Below are positions 1 to 8,164 of a DNA stretch of 64,000 bases, one piece after another (the stretch's first letter is position 1; each line of letters opens with the position of its first letter). Location: NCBI RefSeq assembly GCF_006175995.1, contig NZ_VDMB01000002.1:1-64000 (forward strand). Direction: 5' to 3'. Source of the stretch: Desulfobotulus mexicanus (GTDB lineage Bacteria; Desulfobacterota; Desulfobacteria; Desulfobacterales; ASO4-4). The notes under the pieces were generated by a model. It did not search any database, had not been told where the DNA came from, and worked only from the letters and a program-made list of their open reading frames with translations. The position numbers and the translations under genes are program-made.

Positions 1-39
1 GGAGGATGAGGCCGTGCCTTATGCACGGCCTCATCCTCC
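1..39. repeat. Perfect 17-bp-arm palindrome at window edge
   Basis: Bases 1-17 and 23-39 are perfect reverse complements around a 5-base loop (CTTAT). The right arm lies in a minus-strand reading frame that stays protein-like up to the loop and then encodes an unlikely Ala-Arg-Pro-His-Pro-Pro stretch. This fits either a natural hairpin or an inverted-duplication (fold-back) artefact at a sequence end. The left flank is outside the window. Confidence 0.85.
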
Positions 40-152
40 AGGCGGCGCATCAGACGACGCAGACTCAGAATCACAAAAAATATCAGAAAAATATTGGCCA
101 CCATGGGTATGGCAACCCAGTAAAGAAGCGTATCCACAGAGTCCTCTTCCAA
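1..152 (-). CDS. Small membrane-anchored protein, partial
   Basis: This minus-strand frame continues just after the stop of the next gene upstream. It starts at TTG (150-152) or ATG (102-104). It encodes an acidic N-terminus, one hydrophobic segment (sequence YWVAIPMVANIFLIFFVI) and then a basic RRLMRRLEDE stretch, the pattern of a single-pass protein with a cytoplasmic coiled-coil tail. It runs off the window through the terminal palindrome. I do not recognise the family. Its position after a FliL-like gene suggests a flagellar-cluster hypothetical. No strong ribosome binding site is visible, so the start is uncertain. Confidence 0.35.
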   Translation of the reverse strand, partial: MEEDSVDTLLYWVAIPMVANIFLIFFVILSLRRLMRRLEDEAVHKARPHP

Positions 153-158
153 AAGATG

Positions 159-464
159 TCAGGCCCGGGTATTCACAAGACTTCCCACGCCTCCGGAGTG
201 CTGCGTTTCCAACGCTTTCTCCTGCTTCTCCTGCCCTTCCCTTTTTTCCGAATCCCGGCCTTCCTGCCTGCCTTCCTTACCATCTCTCCCTGCTTTAAAG
301 GCTTCTTCGCTGAGCTGTACTTCTTCACGCCTGCGGGCATCCCGCTCCGGCTGTACAGCATTGGCAGCCTGGGAGGAATCATAGGGCTGCGCCTTAAGAT
401 TATGGGCTTCCCGTACGGCCCCTCCCTGTTGAATCACCATATTGAGATTGGGTATGGTCGTCAT
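159..464 (-). CDS. Hypothetical charged protein downstream of FliL-like gene
   Basis: A 101-residue protein with no recognised domain. After the N-terminal MTTIPNLNMVIQQGG stretch it is almost entirely polar and charged (long Glu/Arg/Lys/Gln runs around residues 40-90), which suggests a disordered or helical tail. There is no signal peptide or membrane segment. The start is supported by GGGGAGG five bases before the ATG. It lies 88 bp after the FliL-like gene on the same strand and is followed in frame by a small membrane protein, so the three probably form part of a flagellar operon whose upstream half is missing here. Confidence 0.6.
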   Translation of the reverse strand: MTTIPNLNMVIQQGGAVREAHNLKAQPYDSSQAANAVQPERDARRREEVQLSEEAFKAGRDGKEGRQEGRDSEKREGQEKQEKALETQHSGGVGSLVNTRA

Positions 465-552
465 GATGGCCTCCCCTTAAAAAGGTTTCTTAAATCAAAA
501 AACAAAGCCCTTAAGGACTTTTTCATAAAAATAAGAAGCCCTTTATGAAAGC

Positions 553-870
553 TCAACCCATGGAAATGCGGGTAAAGACCACCCGGAGTACCGGAGCGTC
601 ATGGAAAGACTCATTTAGAGCATCAATCAGGCTCTTTTGCAAGTTTTCTTCCGTAATTTCCGTATTTTTAGATGCATCCACAGCCCTTTTCAAAGACTGA
701 AAAATCACATCCCGGAAACGGGCGGGTTCTTTCTCAAAAGATATGGCAGCCTGCTGGGAAAGGTCGATGGAGAGATCTGCCATGAGGTAGGCCGTGTGGG
801 TAACCCCCGGCGAAGAAGGCACAATAAAACCGGGAAGGCCGCAGAGAATGAAGGACTGTTTCTTCCCCCT
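553..870 (-). pseudogene. FliL-like flagellar protein, 5' end lost
   Basis: The last ~80 residues read like the C-terminal periplasmic domain of FliL-type basal-body proteins: a strand (AYLMADLSIDLS), a helix (RFRDVIFQSLKRAV), a second helix (LQKSLIDALNES) and a closing strand (VLRVVFTRISMG). Family members begin with a cytoplasmic tail and one transmembrane helix. Neither is present. The frame instead continues into sequence that, read on the plus strand, belongs to a P-type ATPase. The gene is therefore cut near position 850-880. The right coordinate is approximate. FliL assignment rests on pattern recognition only. Confidence 0.5.
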
Positions 871-1660
871 ACAGAAAATTTCAGCAGGTGTGGGAGGTGC
901 CGGTGTCAAGGCTTTGGTGGATGGTCATGCCATTTTAATTGGTCGGCCGGACTGGGTGGCGGATGAAGGTGTGGACATGGCATTCGGTGAAGGGGAAATT
1001 TTAAAGCTTCGCAGGGAGGGGAAAACCGTTCTGGCCCTTGGGATGGGAGGAAGGCTTGCTGGCCTTTTTGCCGTGGCGGACACCCTGAGACCGGAAGCTG
1101 CGGAAGTGGTGTCCCGTTTGAAATCCATGGGTATGCGTACGGTGCTCATGACAGGGGACACGCCGGAAAGTGCCGCAGCCGCAGCTTCTGCCTGCGGCGT
1201 GGATGAGGTGTTTTCCGAAGTTCGGCCCGAAGGAAAGTCCCTTACGGTGCAAGAGCTTCAGAAATCCGGCCGCAGGGTGGCCATGGTAGGGGACGGTATC
1301 AATGATGCGCCTGCCCTTGCCGTTGCTGATCTGGGGATAGCCATGGGTTCCGGAACGGATGTGGCCATGGAAAGCGGTGGTGTGGTTCTGGCCGGGGGGC
1401 GTCTTTCTCAGGTCCCCATGGTTTTCAGGATGGGCAGGGTGAGTCTGAGGGTAATCCGCCAGAATTTGTTTTGGGCTTTTTGCTACAATGTGCTTCTCAT
1501 TCCAGTGGCCGCAGGGGTATTGGCATCCTTTGTTTTTCTTCCGGCCATGCTTCGTCATCTGGATCCCATGGCTGCGGCACTGGCCATGGCCCTGAGCAGC
1601 CTCACCGTGGTGAATAATTCCCTGAGGCTCTACCGATCCCGGCGTCTTTTCCGGGAGTAG
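848..1660 (+). pseudogene. Copper-type P-type ATPase, C-terminal half only
   Basis: The readable homology begins near base 876 (GVGGAGVKALVDG, part of the nucleotide-binding domain). It continues through the P-domain motifs MTGD and GDGINDAPAL, the GTDVAM motif of heavy-metal ATPases, and the last two membrane helices. The metal-binding domain, the first six helices, the CPC motif and the phosphorylated DKTG aspartate are absent, so the product cannot pump. The nominal ATG at 848 has no good ribosome binding site. The stop lies 4 bp from the convergent stop of the PurF-like gene. The lost 5' end coincides with the lost 5' end of the minus-strand FliL-like gene, marking a rearrangement or assembly junction. 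Confidence 0.75.
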
Positions 1661-1664
1661 GCTC

Positions 1665-3071
1665 TCAGTGGCCGTAGCTGGAACCATCCCAGCAATGGGT
1701 GCAGAGTTTTTCCTTGGGAAGACCGATGGCTCCCACAAGGTCTTCCAGAGTCTGGAACTTAAGGGATGTCAGTTTCATTCGTTTTTGTATCCATGCCACC
1801 ATTTCTGCATTTTTCGGATCGCTGGCATCGGCGTAGCGGTGGATGTTGCCCGTTTCATTGCCTTCAAGATCCAGAATGGCTTTTCGGCCGATGAGCTCAA
1901 GGGATGACCTTGATGTGGAAAAATTAATGAATTCACAGGGAAAAATAAGAGTGGGGCAGGCTACCCGCATGTGTACATTTTCAGCGCCGTAGTTATAGAG
2001 AACCCGTGCATTGTCCGAAAGCTGGGTGCCCCTCACAATGGAGTCATCCATCAGAACCATGGATTTTCCCTCAATGAGGCTGCGGTTGGGAATCAGCTTC
2101 ATCCTTGCAACCAGAGCTCTGGTTTTCTGATTCTGGGGCATGAAGCTTCTCGGCCAGGTGGGGGTGTATTTGACGATGGGCCGCTGATAGGGGATTCCCC
2201 TTGCATTGGCATACCCTACTGCATGGCCGATACCGGAATCCGGAATGCCTGCGGCAAAGTCTGCGGCTACGCTGTCTTTTGCGCCCATGGCCGCACCGCA
2301 GCGGTAGCGGAAGGCTTCCACGTTGATGCCTTCATAATTGGAGGAAGGGTAACCGTAATAAACCCAGAGGAAGGAGCATATCTGCATTTTATCCTTTGCA
2401 GGGATGCGTTTTTCCCAGCCCATGGGATTGATGAAGACCGATTCTCCGGGACCCAGATCCATCAGAGGTTCATAACCAAGGTTGACAAAGGCACTGGACT
2501 CCGAAGAAAAAACAAAACTTCCTTCCTTTTCTCCAAGAATCAGAGGTGTTCTTCCCAGAAGATCCCTGCAACCGTAAAGGCCTTTTTCCGTTAAGATGAT
2601 AAAGGTGCAGGAGCCCTTTACCTTTTCCTGTACGGAAAGAATGCCTGCCTCAAAGGATTCTTCCGCACTGATGAGCATGGCTATTATTTCGGTGGGGTTG
2701 ACATCGCCGGCGGAAGATTCACTGAAGGCATAGCGTCTCTGGTGGGCTTCTTTTGTCAGGGCTTCAATGTTTGCAATTTTACCTACGGTTACCAGGGCAA
2801 AACGACCCAGGTGGGATGAAAAAACCATGGGCTGGGCATCCGTGTCGCTGATTACTCCAATGCCCATATTGCCGGAAAAGAGACCAAGATCCGGCTCAAA
2901 CTGGGTGCGGAAATAGGTGGATTCCAGACTGTGGATTTTACGGGTAAAGCCCGCAGGCCCGGCAACTGCCATGCCGCCCCGTTTTGTGCCGAGATGGGAC
3001 AGATAATCTGTTCCGTAGAAAAGATCTCCCACGCAATCCGTTTTCCGGGCCACTCCGAACACGCCCCCCAT
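1665..3071 (-). CDS. PurF-like amidophosphoribosyltransferase paralogue lacking the catalytic Cys
   Basis: A 468-residue protein with the two-domain plan of glutamine PRPP amidotransferase: an N-terminal Ntn glutaminase fold and a C-terminal phosphoribosyltransferase fold with the PRPP motif MDDSIVRGTQL. Bona fide PurF starts Met-Cys-Gly, with Cys as nucleophile after Met removal. Here the start is Met-Gly-Gly-Val-Phe-Gly. The start codon is well supported by AGGGGAG a few bases upstream, and no Cys lies just before it. The C-terminus has a CTHCWDGSS motif. Similar cysteine-less PurF-like proteins are, to my knowledge, common in Bacteroidetes and often annotated purF. Glutaminase activity is unlikely. 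Ammonia-dependent or other phosphoribosyl transfer is possible. Confidence 0.75.
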   Translation of the reverse strand: MGGVFGVARKTDCVGDLFYGTDYLSHLGTKRGGMAVAGPAGFTRKIHSLESTYFRTQFEPDLGLFSGNMGIGVISDTDAQPMVFSSHLGRFALVTVGKIANIEALTKEAHQRRYAFSESSAGDVNPTEIIAMLISAEESFEAGILSVQEKVKGSCTFIILTEKGLYGCRDLLGRTPLILGEKEGSFVFSSESSAFVNLGYEPLMDLGPGESVFINPMGWEKRIPAKDKMQICSFLWVYYGYPSSNYEGINVEAFRYRCGAAMGAKDSVAADFAAGIPDSGIGHAVGYANARGIPYQRPIVKYTPTWPRSFMPQNQKTRALVARMKLIPNRSLIEGKSMVLMDDSIVRGTQLSDNARVLYNYGAENVHMRVACPTLIFPCEFINFSTSRSSLELIGRKAILDLEGNETGNIHRYADASDPKNAEMVAWIQKRMKLTSLKFQTLEDLVGAIGLPKEKLCTHCWDGSSYGH

Positions 3072-3256
3072 GATGCTCCCCTTTTGTTGGATTTTTTTTT
3101 GATTATTCAGTATAAAGTCATAAGGCAGGATGTAAAGATATGCCCATCCTGCATGCCGGATCTTCATTGTTTCAGACAGGGGGCTTTATAGGCTTCATTG
3201 GCTTTCAAGTACAGAAAAAAAGTATCAAGGATGCGTATTTCTGATGAAAAAGGGTG

Positions 3257-3284
3257 TTGACAGCAGGGGGCTGCACTGTTAAAG
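3257..3284 (+). promoter_or_regulatory. Candidate sigma-70 promoter of the ilv leader
   Basis: TTGACA at 3257-3262 is a perfect -35 box. The best -10 candidate, TTAAAG, follows 16 bases later at 3279-3284 and is weak. Transcription would begin roughly 30 bases before the leader-peptide start codon. Confidence 0.35.
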
Positions 3285-3322
3285 GACAGTTTCAAATAAA
3301 GATTTTTAAGGAATGACAGCCA

Positions 3323-3409
3323 ATGTTTAATTTTGTACTTACCAGCCTTATTCTCGTGCTTATCGTTCTCGTGGTGGTGGCGCCACCGCTTGAGGACCGG
3401 GCTTGGTAA
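3323..3409 (+). CDS. ilv operon leader peptide (28 aa)
   Basis: A 28-codon frame begins at ATG 3323 (AAGGA ten bases upstream) and ends at TAA 3407-3409. Residues 9-19 read LILVLIVLVVV, eleven branched-chain residues in a row, and half of all residues are Leu, Ile or Val. It lies 95 bp before ilvD and is followed by a strong terminator hairpin. This is the arrangement of enterobacterial IlvL-type attenuation peptides: ribosome stalling at Leu/Ile/Val codons when charged tRNAs are scarce would let an antiterminator form. It is too short for normal gene calling. Role inferred from composition and position. Confidence 0.8.
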   Translation: MFNFVLTSLILVLIVLVVVAPPLEDRAW

Positions 3410-3440
3410 TGGCATTGTAACCGCCTAACGGAAGAATCAG

Positions 3441-3476
3441 AACCGTTATCAGCCTGACAGCTGGTAACGGTTTTTT
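3441..3476 (+). terminator. ilv attenuator hairpin
   Basis: AACCGTTATCAG (3441-3452) pairs with CTGGTAACGGTT (3461-3472), with one G-U pair and an 8-base loop, and runs into a T tract (3471-3476). A competing antiterminator is possible between TAACGG (3426-3431) and CCGTTA (3443-3448), which would sequester the terminator's left arm. It lies between the leader peptide and ilvD. Confidence 0.75.
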
Positions 3477-3504
3477 GTTTTTTACATGTACGAAAGGAGT
3501 GTCC

Positions 3505-5175
3505 ATGCGCAGCGGGCAAGTGAAAGACGGCATAGAAAGAGCGCCCCACAGATCCCTTTTCAAGGCCATGGGGTACACGGACGAAGAAATCCGACGGCCG
3601 ATAATCGGTATTGCCAATGCAGCCAATGACATCATACCCGGTCATGTACACCTTGATAAGATTGTGGAAGCTGTCAGGGCCGGTATTTATATGGCTGGCG
3701 GGCTTCCCGTCACCTTTGGAGTCATTGGTGTGTGCGACGGTATTGCCATGAATCATACGGGCATGCATTACTCCCTCGGCAGTCGTGAACTGATAGCCGA
3801 TACCATTGAAGTCATGGCTACGGCCCATGCCTTTGACGGTCTGGTCATGGTTCCCAACTGTGACAAGATTGTGCCGGGAATGCTCATGGCTGCAGCCCGC
3901 CTTGATCTGCCCACGGTGGTGATAAGTGGTGGTCCCATGCTGGCGGGCAAGCATCCTGAAAAGCCGGGTCAGAAGGTGGATCTTATTTCCGTCTTCGAGG
4001 CTGTTGGTGCCGTAAAAAGGGGTACCATGGATGAAAGGGAACTGAGGCTTATAGAGGATGCAGCCTGTCCTACCTGTGGTTCCTGTTCCGGTATGTTTAC
4101 GGCCAATTCCATGAACTGTCTTACGGAAGTCATCGGTATGGGGCTTCCCGGTAATGGTACGGTGCCTGCGGTAATGGCGGAACGGCAGCGCATGGCCAAG
4201 TATGCGGGCATGAAGGTGATGGAACTCTTTGAGGCAGGCATCACTCCCCGCAGTATCATGACAAAAAAGGCCTTTGAGAATGCCCTGGCTGTGGATATGG
4301 CTTTGGGCTGTTCCACCAATACCGTGCTGCATCTTCCGGCCATAGCAGGCGAAGCCGGGGTACAGATTGATCTTGATATGATCAATGAGGTCAGCGCTAA
4401 AACCCCCCATCTCTGTTCCTTAAGCCCCGGCGGTAAGGACCACATTGAAGACCTCAATCGCGCAGGTGGTATTTCTGCTGTGATGAAGGTCCTCTCCGAT
4501 GCTGGCAGAATTCACGGAGACTGCATGACGGTGACGGGTAAAACCGTTGCGGAGAATATAGCCACAAGCCGGGTGCTGGATACGGATGTGATACGGCCTC
4601 TGGATAATCCCTACCATGAGCAGGGAGGTCTTGCAGTTCTTTTCGGCAACCTTGCCCCCGAAGGCTGTGTGGTAAAGCAGTCTGCGGTTCGGGATGAAAT
4701 GATGGTCCATGAAGGCCCTGCACGGGTTTATAACTCCGAGGAGGCTGCTTCCGCTGCCATCATGGCTGGGGAAATCCGCAAAGGTGATGTGGTGGTGATC
4801 CGTTATGAAGGTCCTAAGGGTGGTCCGGGGATGCGTGAAATGCTTACGCCCACCTCCACCATCGCAGGTATGGGGCTGGACGGGGATGTGGCATTGATCA
4901 CGGATGGTCGTTTCTCCGGTGGAACCAGAGGGGCAGCCATTGGTCATGTATCTCCCGAAGCCAGTAGCGGCGGCCCCATTGCCTTTGTGGAAGAAGGAGA
5001 TATTATTGCCATTAATATCAGAGAGAAAAGTATCTCTTTGAAGGTGGATGATACGGTGCTGGAAAAGCGGAAAGTCTCATGGATGCCGCCTGCACCGAAA
5101 ATTACAAAGGGTTACATGGCCCGTTACAGCCAGAGGGTGTCTTCCGCAAGCAGAGGCGCTGTGCTGGACGGGTGA
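3505..5175 (+). CDS. ilvD: Dihydroxy-acid dehydratase
   Basis: Converts 2,3-dihydroxy-isovalerate and 2,3-dihydroxy-3-methylvalerate to the 2-oxo acids, the third common step of Val/Ile synthesis, using an Fe-S cluster. The 556-residue length is normal for the short bacterial IlvD. Conserved elements are visible: [27 protein letters not shown], and the C-terminal [15 protein letters not shown]. The start at 3505 is chosen over an in-frame ATG at 3475 because AAAGGAG precedes it and the upstream codons lie in the attenuator tail. It is the first structural gene of ilvD-ilvB-ilvN and is probably controlled by the upstream leader. Confidence 0.95.
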   Translation: MRSGQVKDGIERAPHRSLFKAMGYTDEEIRRPIIGIANAANDIIPGHVHLDKIVEAVRAGIYMAGGLPVTFGVIGVCDGIAMNHTGMHYSLGSRELIADTIEVMATAHAFDGLVMVPNCDKIVPGMLMAAARLDLPTVVISGGPMLAGKHPEKPGQKVDLISVFEAVGAVKRGTMDERELRLIEDAACPTCGSCSGMFTANSMNCLTEVIGMGLPGNGTVPAVMAERQRMAKYAGMKVMELFEAGITPRSIMTKKAFENALAVDMALGCSTNTVLHLPAIAGEAGVQIDLDMINEVSAKTPHLCSLSPGGKDHIEDLNRAGGISAVMKVLSDAGRIHGDCMTVTGKTVAENIATSRVLDTDVIRPLDNPYHEQGGLAVLFGNLAPEGCVVKQSAVRDEMMVHEGPARVYNSEEAASAAIMAGEIRKGDVVVIRYEGPKGGPGMREMLTPTSTIAGMGLDGDVALITDGRFSGGTRGAAIGHVSPEASSGGPIAFVEEGDIIAINIREKSISLKVDDTVLEKRKVSWMPPAPKITKGYMARYSQRVSSASRGAVLDG

Positions 5176-5239
5176 TTTATTTTTGTTCTTTTTAGATTTT
5201 TGAACCAGTTTTTTTTACCCAAAACGAAGGATGATCCCT

Positions 5240-6934
5240 ATGGAGTTGACAGGCGCACAAATTCTCTGGCAGTCGCTCAAGGACGAGGGCGTGGATACGG
5301 TTTTCGGCTATCCCGGCGGCGCTGTCATCGATTTTTATGATGCACTGGTACAATATGATATCAATCATATTCTGGTCCGCCATGAGCAGGGTGCCGTACA
5401 TGCGGCAGATGGTTTTGCCAGGGCTTCGGGTAAGGTCGGTGTCTGCATGGTAACCTCCGGTCCCGGTGCCACCAACACGGTGACGGGTATTGCCACGGCC
5501 TACATGGATTCCATTCCCATGGTGGTGATTACCGGTCAGGTTCCCACCAGTCTCATTGGTAATGATGCCTTTCAGGAAGTGGATATTGTCGGGATTACAC
5601 GTCCCTGCACTAAACACAATTATCTGGTGAAGGATATAACCAAGCTGGAACGTATCATCAAGGAAGCCTTTTACATTGCCCGTTCCGGACGTCCCGGCCC
5701 TGTACTCATTGATATTCCCAAGGATGTTACCAACAGCCGTACCCTTTATCAGGCGATTCAGGGTGTCCACATGGAATCCTACAATCCCACCTACCATCCC
5801 AACACCAAGCAGCTTGCCAAGGTGGTGAACCTGATCAAGGAAGCAAAAAAGCCCATTATTTTCACAGGTGGTGGAGTGGTGCTTTCCAAGGGATCCGAGG
5901 CCCTGACAAAGCTTGCCCAGAGAACCAATATCCCCGTAACCGGTTCCCTCATGGGTTTGGGGAGCTATCCGGGTACGGATGAAAAACTCTGGCTGGGAAT
6001 GCTGGGTATGCACGGCACTTACCGGGCGAACATGGCCATTTCCGATGCGGATCTGATTCTTGCCATTGGTGTTCGTTTTGATGACAGGGTGACGGGCAAA
6101 ACCGACGAGTTTGCCAGCAAGGCCACCATTGTCCATGTGGACATTGATCCAACGTCCATTCATAAGAATGTCACCGTGGATGTGCCTGTGGTGGGAGATT
6201 GTCGTCTGACCCTGGAAGCTTTGAACCAGCTTCTGGATGACGAAGATCCTGCTGTGATAGGGCCGGAGCGTACGGAGTGGCTGGCTCAGATAAAAAAATG
6301 GAAGGATACCAATCCTCTTGGCTACAATCAGAAGGATTGTGAAACCATCAAGCCCCAGTATGTAATTGAAAAGCTTTTTGAGCTGACCAAAGGCGATGCA
6401 ATTATCAGTACGGAAGTTGGACAGAATCAGATGTGGGCGGCCCAGTATTATCATTTTGCTAAACCCAATCAGTGGCTGACTTCCGGCGGTCTTGGTACCA
6501 TGGGCTATGGTTTCCCTGCGGCCATAGGTGCTCAGATGGCATTTCCGGATAAGGTGGTTGTGGATGTGGCAGGGGACGGCTCAATTCAGATGAATATTCA
6601 GGAAATGGCCACGGCGGTTCAGAATAAGCTGCCTGTGAAAATTGTTATCCTGAACAATCAGTATCTGGGCATGGTGCGTCAGTGGCAGGAGCTTTTCTAC
6701 AAGAAGAATTACTCCCAGACAGACATGACCCATGCTCCTGATTTTGTTAAGCTTGCAGAGGCTTATGGCGCTGCCGGTTTCAGGGCAACTAAACCGGATG
6801 AAGTGGAAGAGGTTCTGAAAAAGGGACTTGCGACTCCAGGCCCTGTGATCATGGAATTTATGGTTTCCCGTGAGGAATGCGTGTATCCCATGGTTCCTGC
6901 CGGAGCCCCCATCACCAACATGCTCTTGGTCTGA
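5240..6934 (+). CDS. ilvB: Acetolactate synthase large subunit
   Basis: Thiamine-diphosphate enzyme joining two pyruvates, or pyruvate plus 2-oxobutyrate, at the entry to Val/Leu/Ile synthesis. The 564-residue protein has the three expected domains: the N-terminal ThDP pyrimidine domain with the HEQGA glutamate region, the central FAD-binding domain, and the C-terminal ThDP/Mg domain with the GDGSIQMN...LNNQ signature. An earlier ATG (5231) overlaps the GAAGG ribosome site, so 5240 is the better start. It follows ilvD by 64 bp and precedes the regulatory subunit by 12 bp, so the genes are cotranscribed. Confidence 0.95.
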   Translation: MELTGAQILWQSLKDEGVDTVFGYPGGAVIDFYDALVQYDINHILVRHEQGAVHAADGFARASGKVGVCMVTSGPGATNTVTGIATAYMDSIPMVVITGQVPTSLIGNDAFQEVDIVGITRPCTKHNYLVKDITKLERIIKEAFYIARSGRPGPVLIDIPKDVTNSRTLYQAIQGVHMESYNPTYHPNTKQLAKVVNLIKEAKKPIIFTGGGVVLSKGSEALTKLAQRTNIPVTGSLMGLGSYPGTDEKLWLGMLGMHGTYRANMAISDADLILAIGVRFDDRVTGKTDEFASKATIVHVDIDPTSIHKNVTVDVPVVGDCRLTLEALNQLLDDEDPAVIGPERTEWLAQIKKWKDTNPLGYNQKDCETIKPQYVIEKLFELTKGDAIISTEVGQNQMWAAQYYHFAKPNQWLTSGGLGTMGYGFPAAIGAQMAFPDKVVVDVAGDGSIQMNIQEMATAVQNKLPVKIVILNNQYLGMVRQWQELFYKKNYSQTDMTHAPDFVKLAEAYGAAGFRATKPDEVEEVLKKGLATPGPVIMEFMVSREECVYPMVPAGAPITNMLLV

Positions 6935-6946
6935 TACGGAGGCAAA

Positions 6947-7435
6947 ATGAACGGAGACAAAAGTATTCTTTCCATTCTGGTGGACAACGAACCCGGTGTG
7001 CTTTCCCGCATTACAGGGCTGTTTTCCGGCAGGGGATACAATATCGAATCCCTTTCCGTGGCGGAAACCATGGAGCCGGGTATTTCCCGCATCACCATGA
7101 TTACCCGGGGGGATAAGCACATTGTCGAGCAGATTAAAAAGCAGCTGAATAAGCTCATCAATGTAATCAAGGTGCTGGATTTTACTGATCAGCGCCATGT
7201 ATTGCGTGAACTGGCCCTGATAAAGGTACATGCCCGTGCGGAAAGCCGGGCGGAAGTTTTGCGTATTGTGGATATTTTCCGGTGCAAGATTGTGGACTCC
7301 GGTCCGGATCACTATACCCTTGAAGTGGCCGCAGACGAAGACAAGCTTTCTGCCCTTCTTAACATGCTGCAGCCCATGGGTATCAAGGAAATTGCCCGCA
7401 CAGGCAGCATTGCTCTGGTCAGGGAAATGCATTAA
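6947..7435 (+). CDS. ilvN: Acetolactate synthase small (regulatory) subunit
   Basis: A 162-residue subunit that confers valine feedback inhibition on IlvB. The N-terminal ACT domain (ILVDNEPGVLSRITGLFSGR, residues ~9-75) and the C-terminal ALS-associated domain ending GSIALVRE are full length for the IlvH/IlvN type. The ATG follows GGAGG by five bases and lies 12 bp after ilvB. A terminator occurs ~100 bp downstream, so ilvDBN probably forms one transcription unit. Confidence 0.95.
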   Translation: MNGDKSILSILVDNEPGVLSRITGLFSGRGYNIESLSVAETMEPGISRITMITRGDKHIVEQIKKQLNKLINVIKVLDFTDQRHVLRELALIKVHARAESRAEVLRIVDIFRCKIVDSGPDHYTLEVAADEDKLSALLNMLQPMGIKEIARTGSIALVREMH

Positions 7436-7530
7436 TTTTTTTGAATTTACCCCTGGAGGGCAGAAGATGCTCTCCAGAGGTAAGGAATGTACTTTTTTGT
7501 ATCAGTTGGCGGTGGAGTAGATTTTAAAAT

Positions 7531-7570
7531 AAAAGACCTGTTCTTCCTTAAGAAAGAGGGCAGGTCTTTT
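7531..7570 (+). terminator. Intrinsic terminator after ilvN
   Basis: AAAAGACCTG (7531-7540) pairs perfectly with CAGGTCTTTT (7561-7570), with further pairing of TTCTT and AAGAA inside. The T-rich right arm end makes it a rho-independent terminator, possibly bidirectional. Confidence 0.75.
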
Positions 7571-7620
7571 AAGCCTTTGCATGAATTTTGTATAATAAAT
7601 GATTTGGAAGGATTAGCTGT

Positions 7621-7953
7621 ATGAAAAAAGCAGGTATTATCCGTTGCCAGCAGACCGAGGATATCTGTGCCGGAACAATGGATTTCAAGGTGGCAGGGCA
7701 GGGTAAGCTTGCCTTTGAAAAAACAGGCCCAGCAGATGTGGTTGGATTTGTCTCCTGCGGCGGATGTCCGGGAAAAAAAGCTGTGATGCGGGCAAAAATG
7801 ATGGTGGATAAAGGTGCTGAGCTTATTGCCTTTGCTTCCTGTATATCAAAGGGAAATCCCATTGATTTTGCCTGTCCCCACTTTGAAACCATGAAAGCAG
7901 CCGTAGAAAAGAAGCTTGGTCCTGATATTAAGATCCTTGATTATACCCACTGA
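7621..7953 (+). CDS. CGGC-domain protein
   Basis: A 110-residue soluble protein with the CGGC domain named for the conserved motif SCGGCPGKK (residues ~45-54). There are additional cysteines near the N-terminus (RCQQTEDIC), at ASC and in FACPHF. These suggest metal or Fe-S binding, but the function of the family is not established. It is preceded by GGAAGGA and lies between the ilv terminator and cimA. It has its own start and is probably expressed separately. Confidence 0.75.
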   Translation: MKKAGIIRCQQTEDICAGTMDFKVAGQGKLAFEKTGPADVVGFVSCGGCPGKKAVMRAKMMVDKGAELIAFASCISKGNPIDFACPHFETMKAAVEKKLGPDIKILDYTH

Positions 7954-7998
7954 TTATTTTGTATCCTTAATTTTTATGTTGTCTCTTAACAGTAATTG

Positions 7999-8052
7999 TT
8001 CCGGTTTTCTGGATTACCCGGATTAAGTTCCGGCTAATCCAGGCAGCCGGAA
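7999..8052 (+). promoter_or_regulatory. Long nested hairpin upstream of cimA
   Basis: An outer pair TTCCGG/CCGGAA (7999-8004, 8047-8052) encloses a 13-bp stem with one mismatch (8009-8021 with 8030-8042) and an 8-base loop. A second hairpin, AAATATC/GATATTT, follows at once, without a T tract. This may be a structured mRNA leader for cimA. No T-box, known riboswitch core or branched-chain leader peptide was recognised here. Confidence 0.4.
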
Positions 8053-8164
8053 ATATCTCTTTTCAGATATTTTCGGTAAGGGGCCTTTATTTAAGGATAA
8101 GGTATCCCGTGAAAAAGACCCTTTCCCCGGCAGAGGCCGGGTATGAACCATAAAGGCGGTTACC

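Noticed and set aside
5192-6454. A 420-codon minus-strand open frame across ilvB
   Set aside because: It is fully antisense to a highly conserved acetolactate synthase gene and has no family resemblance or ribosome site.
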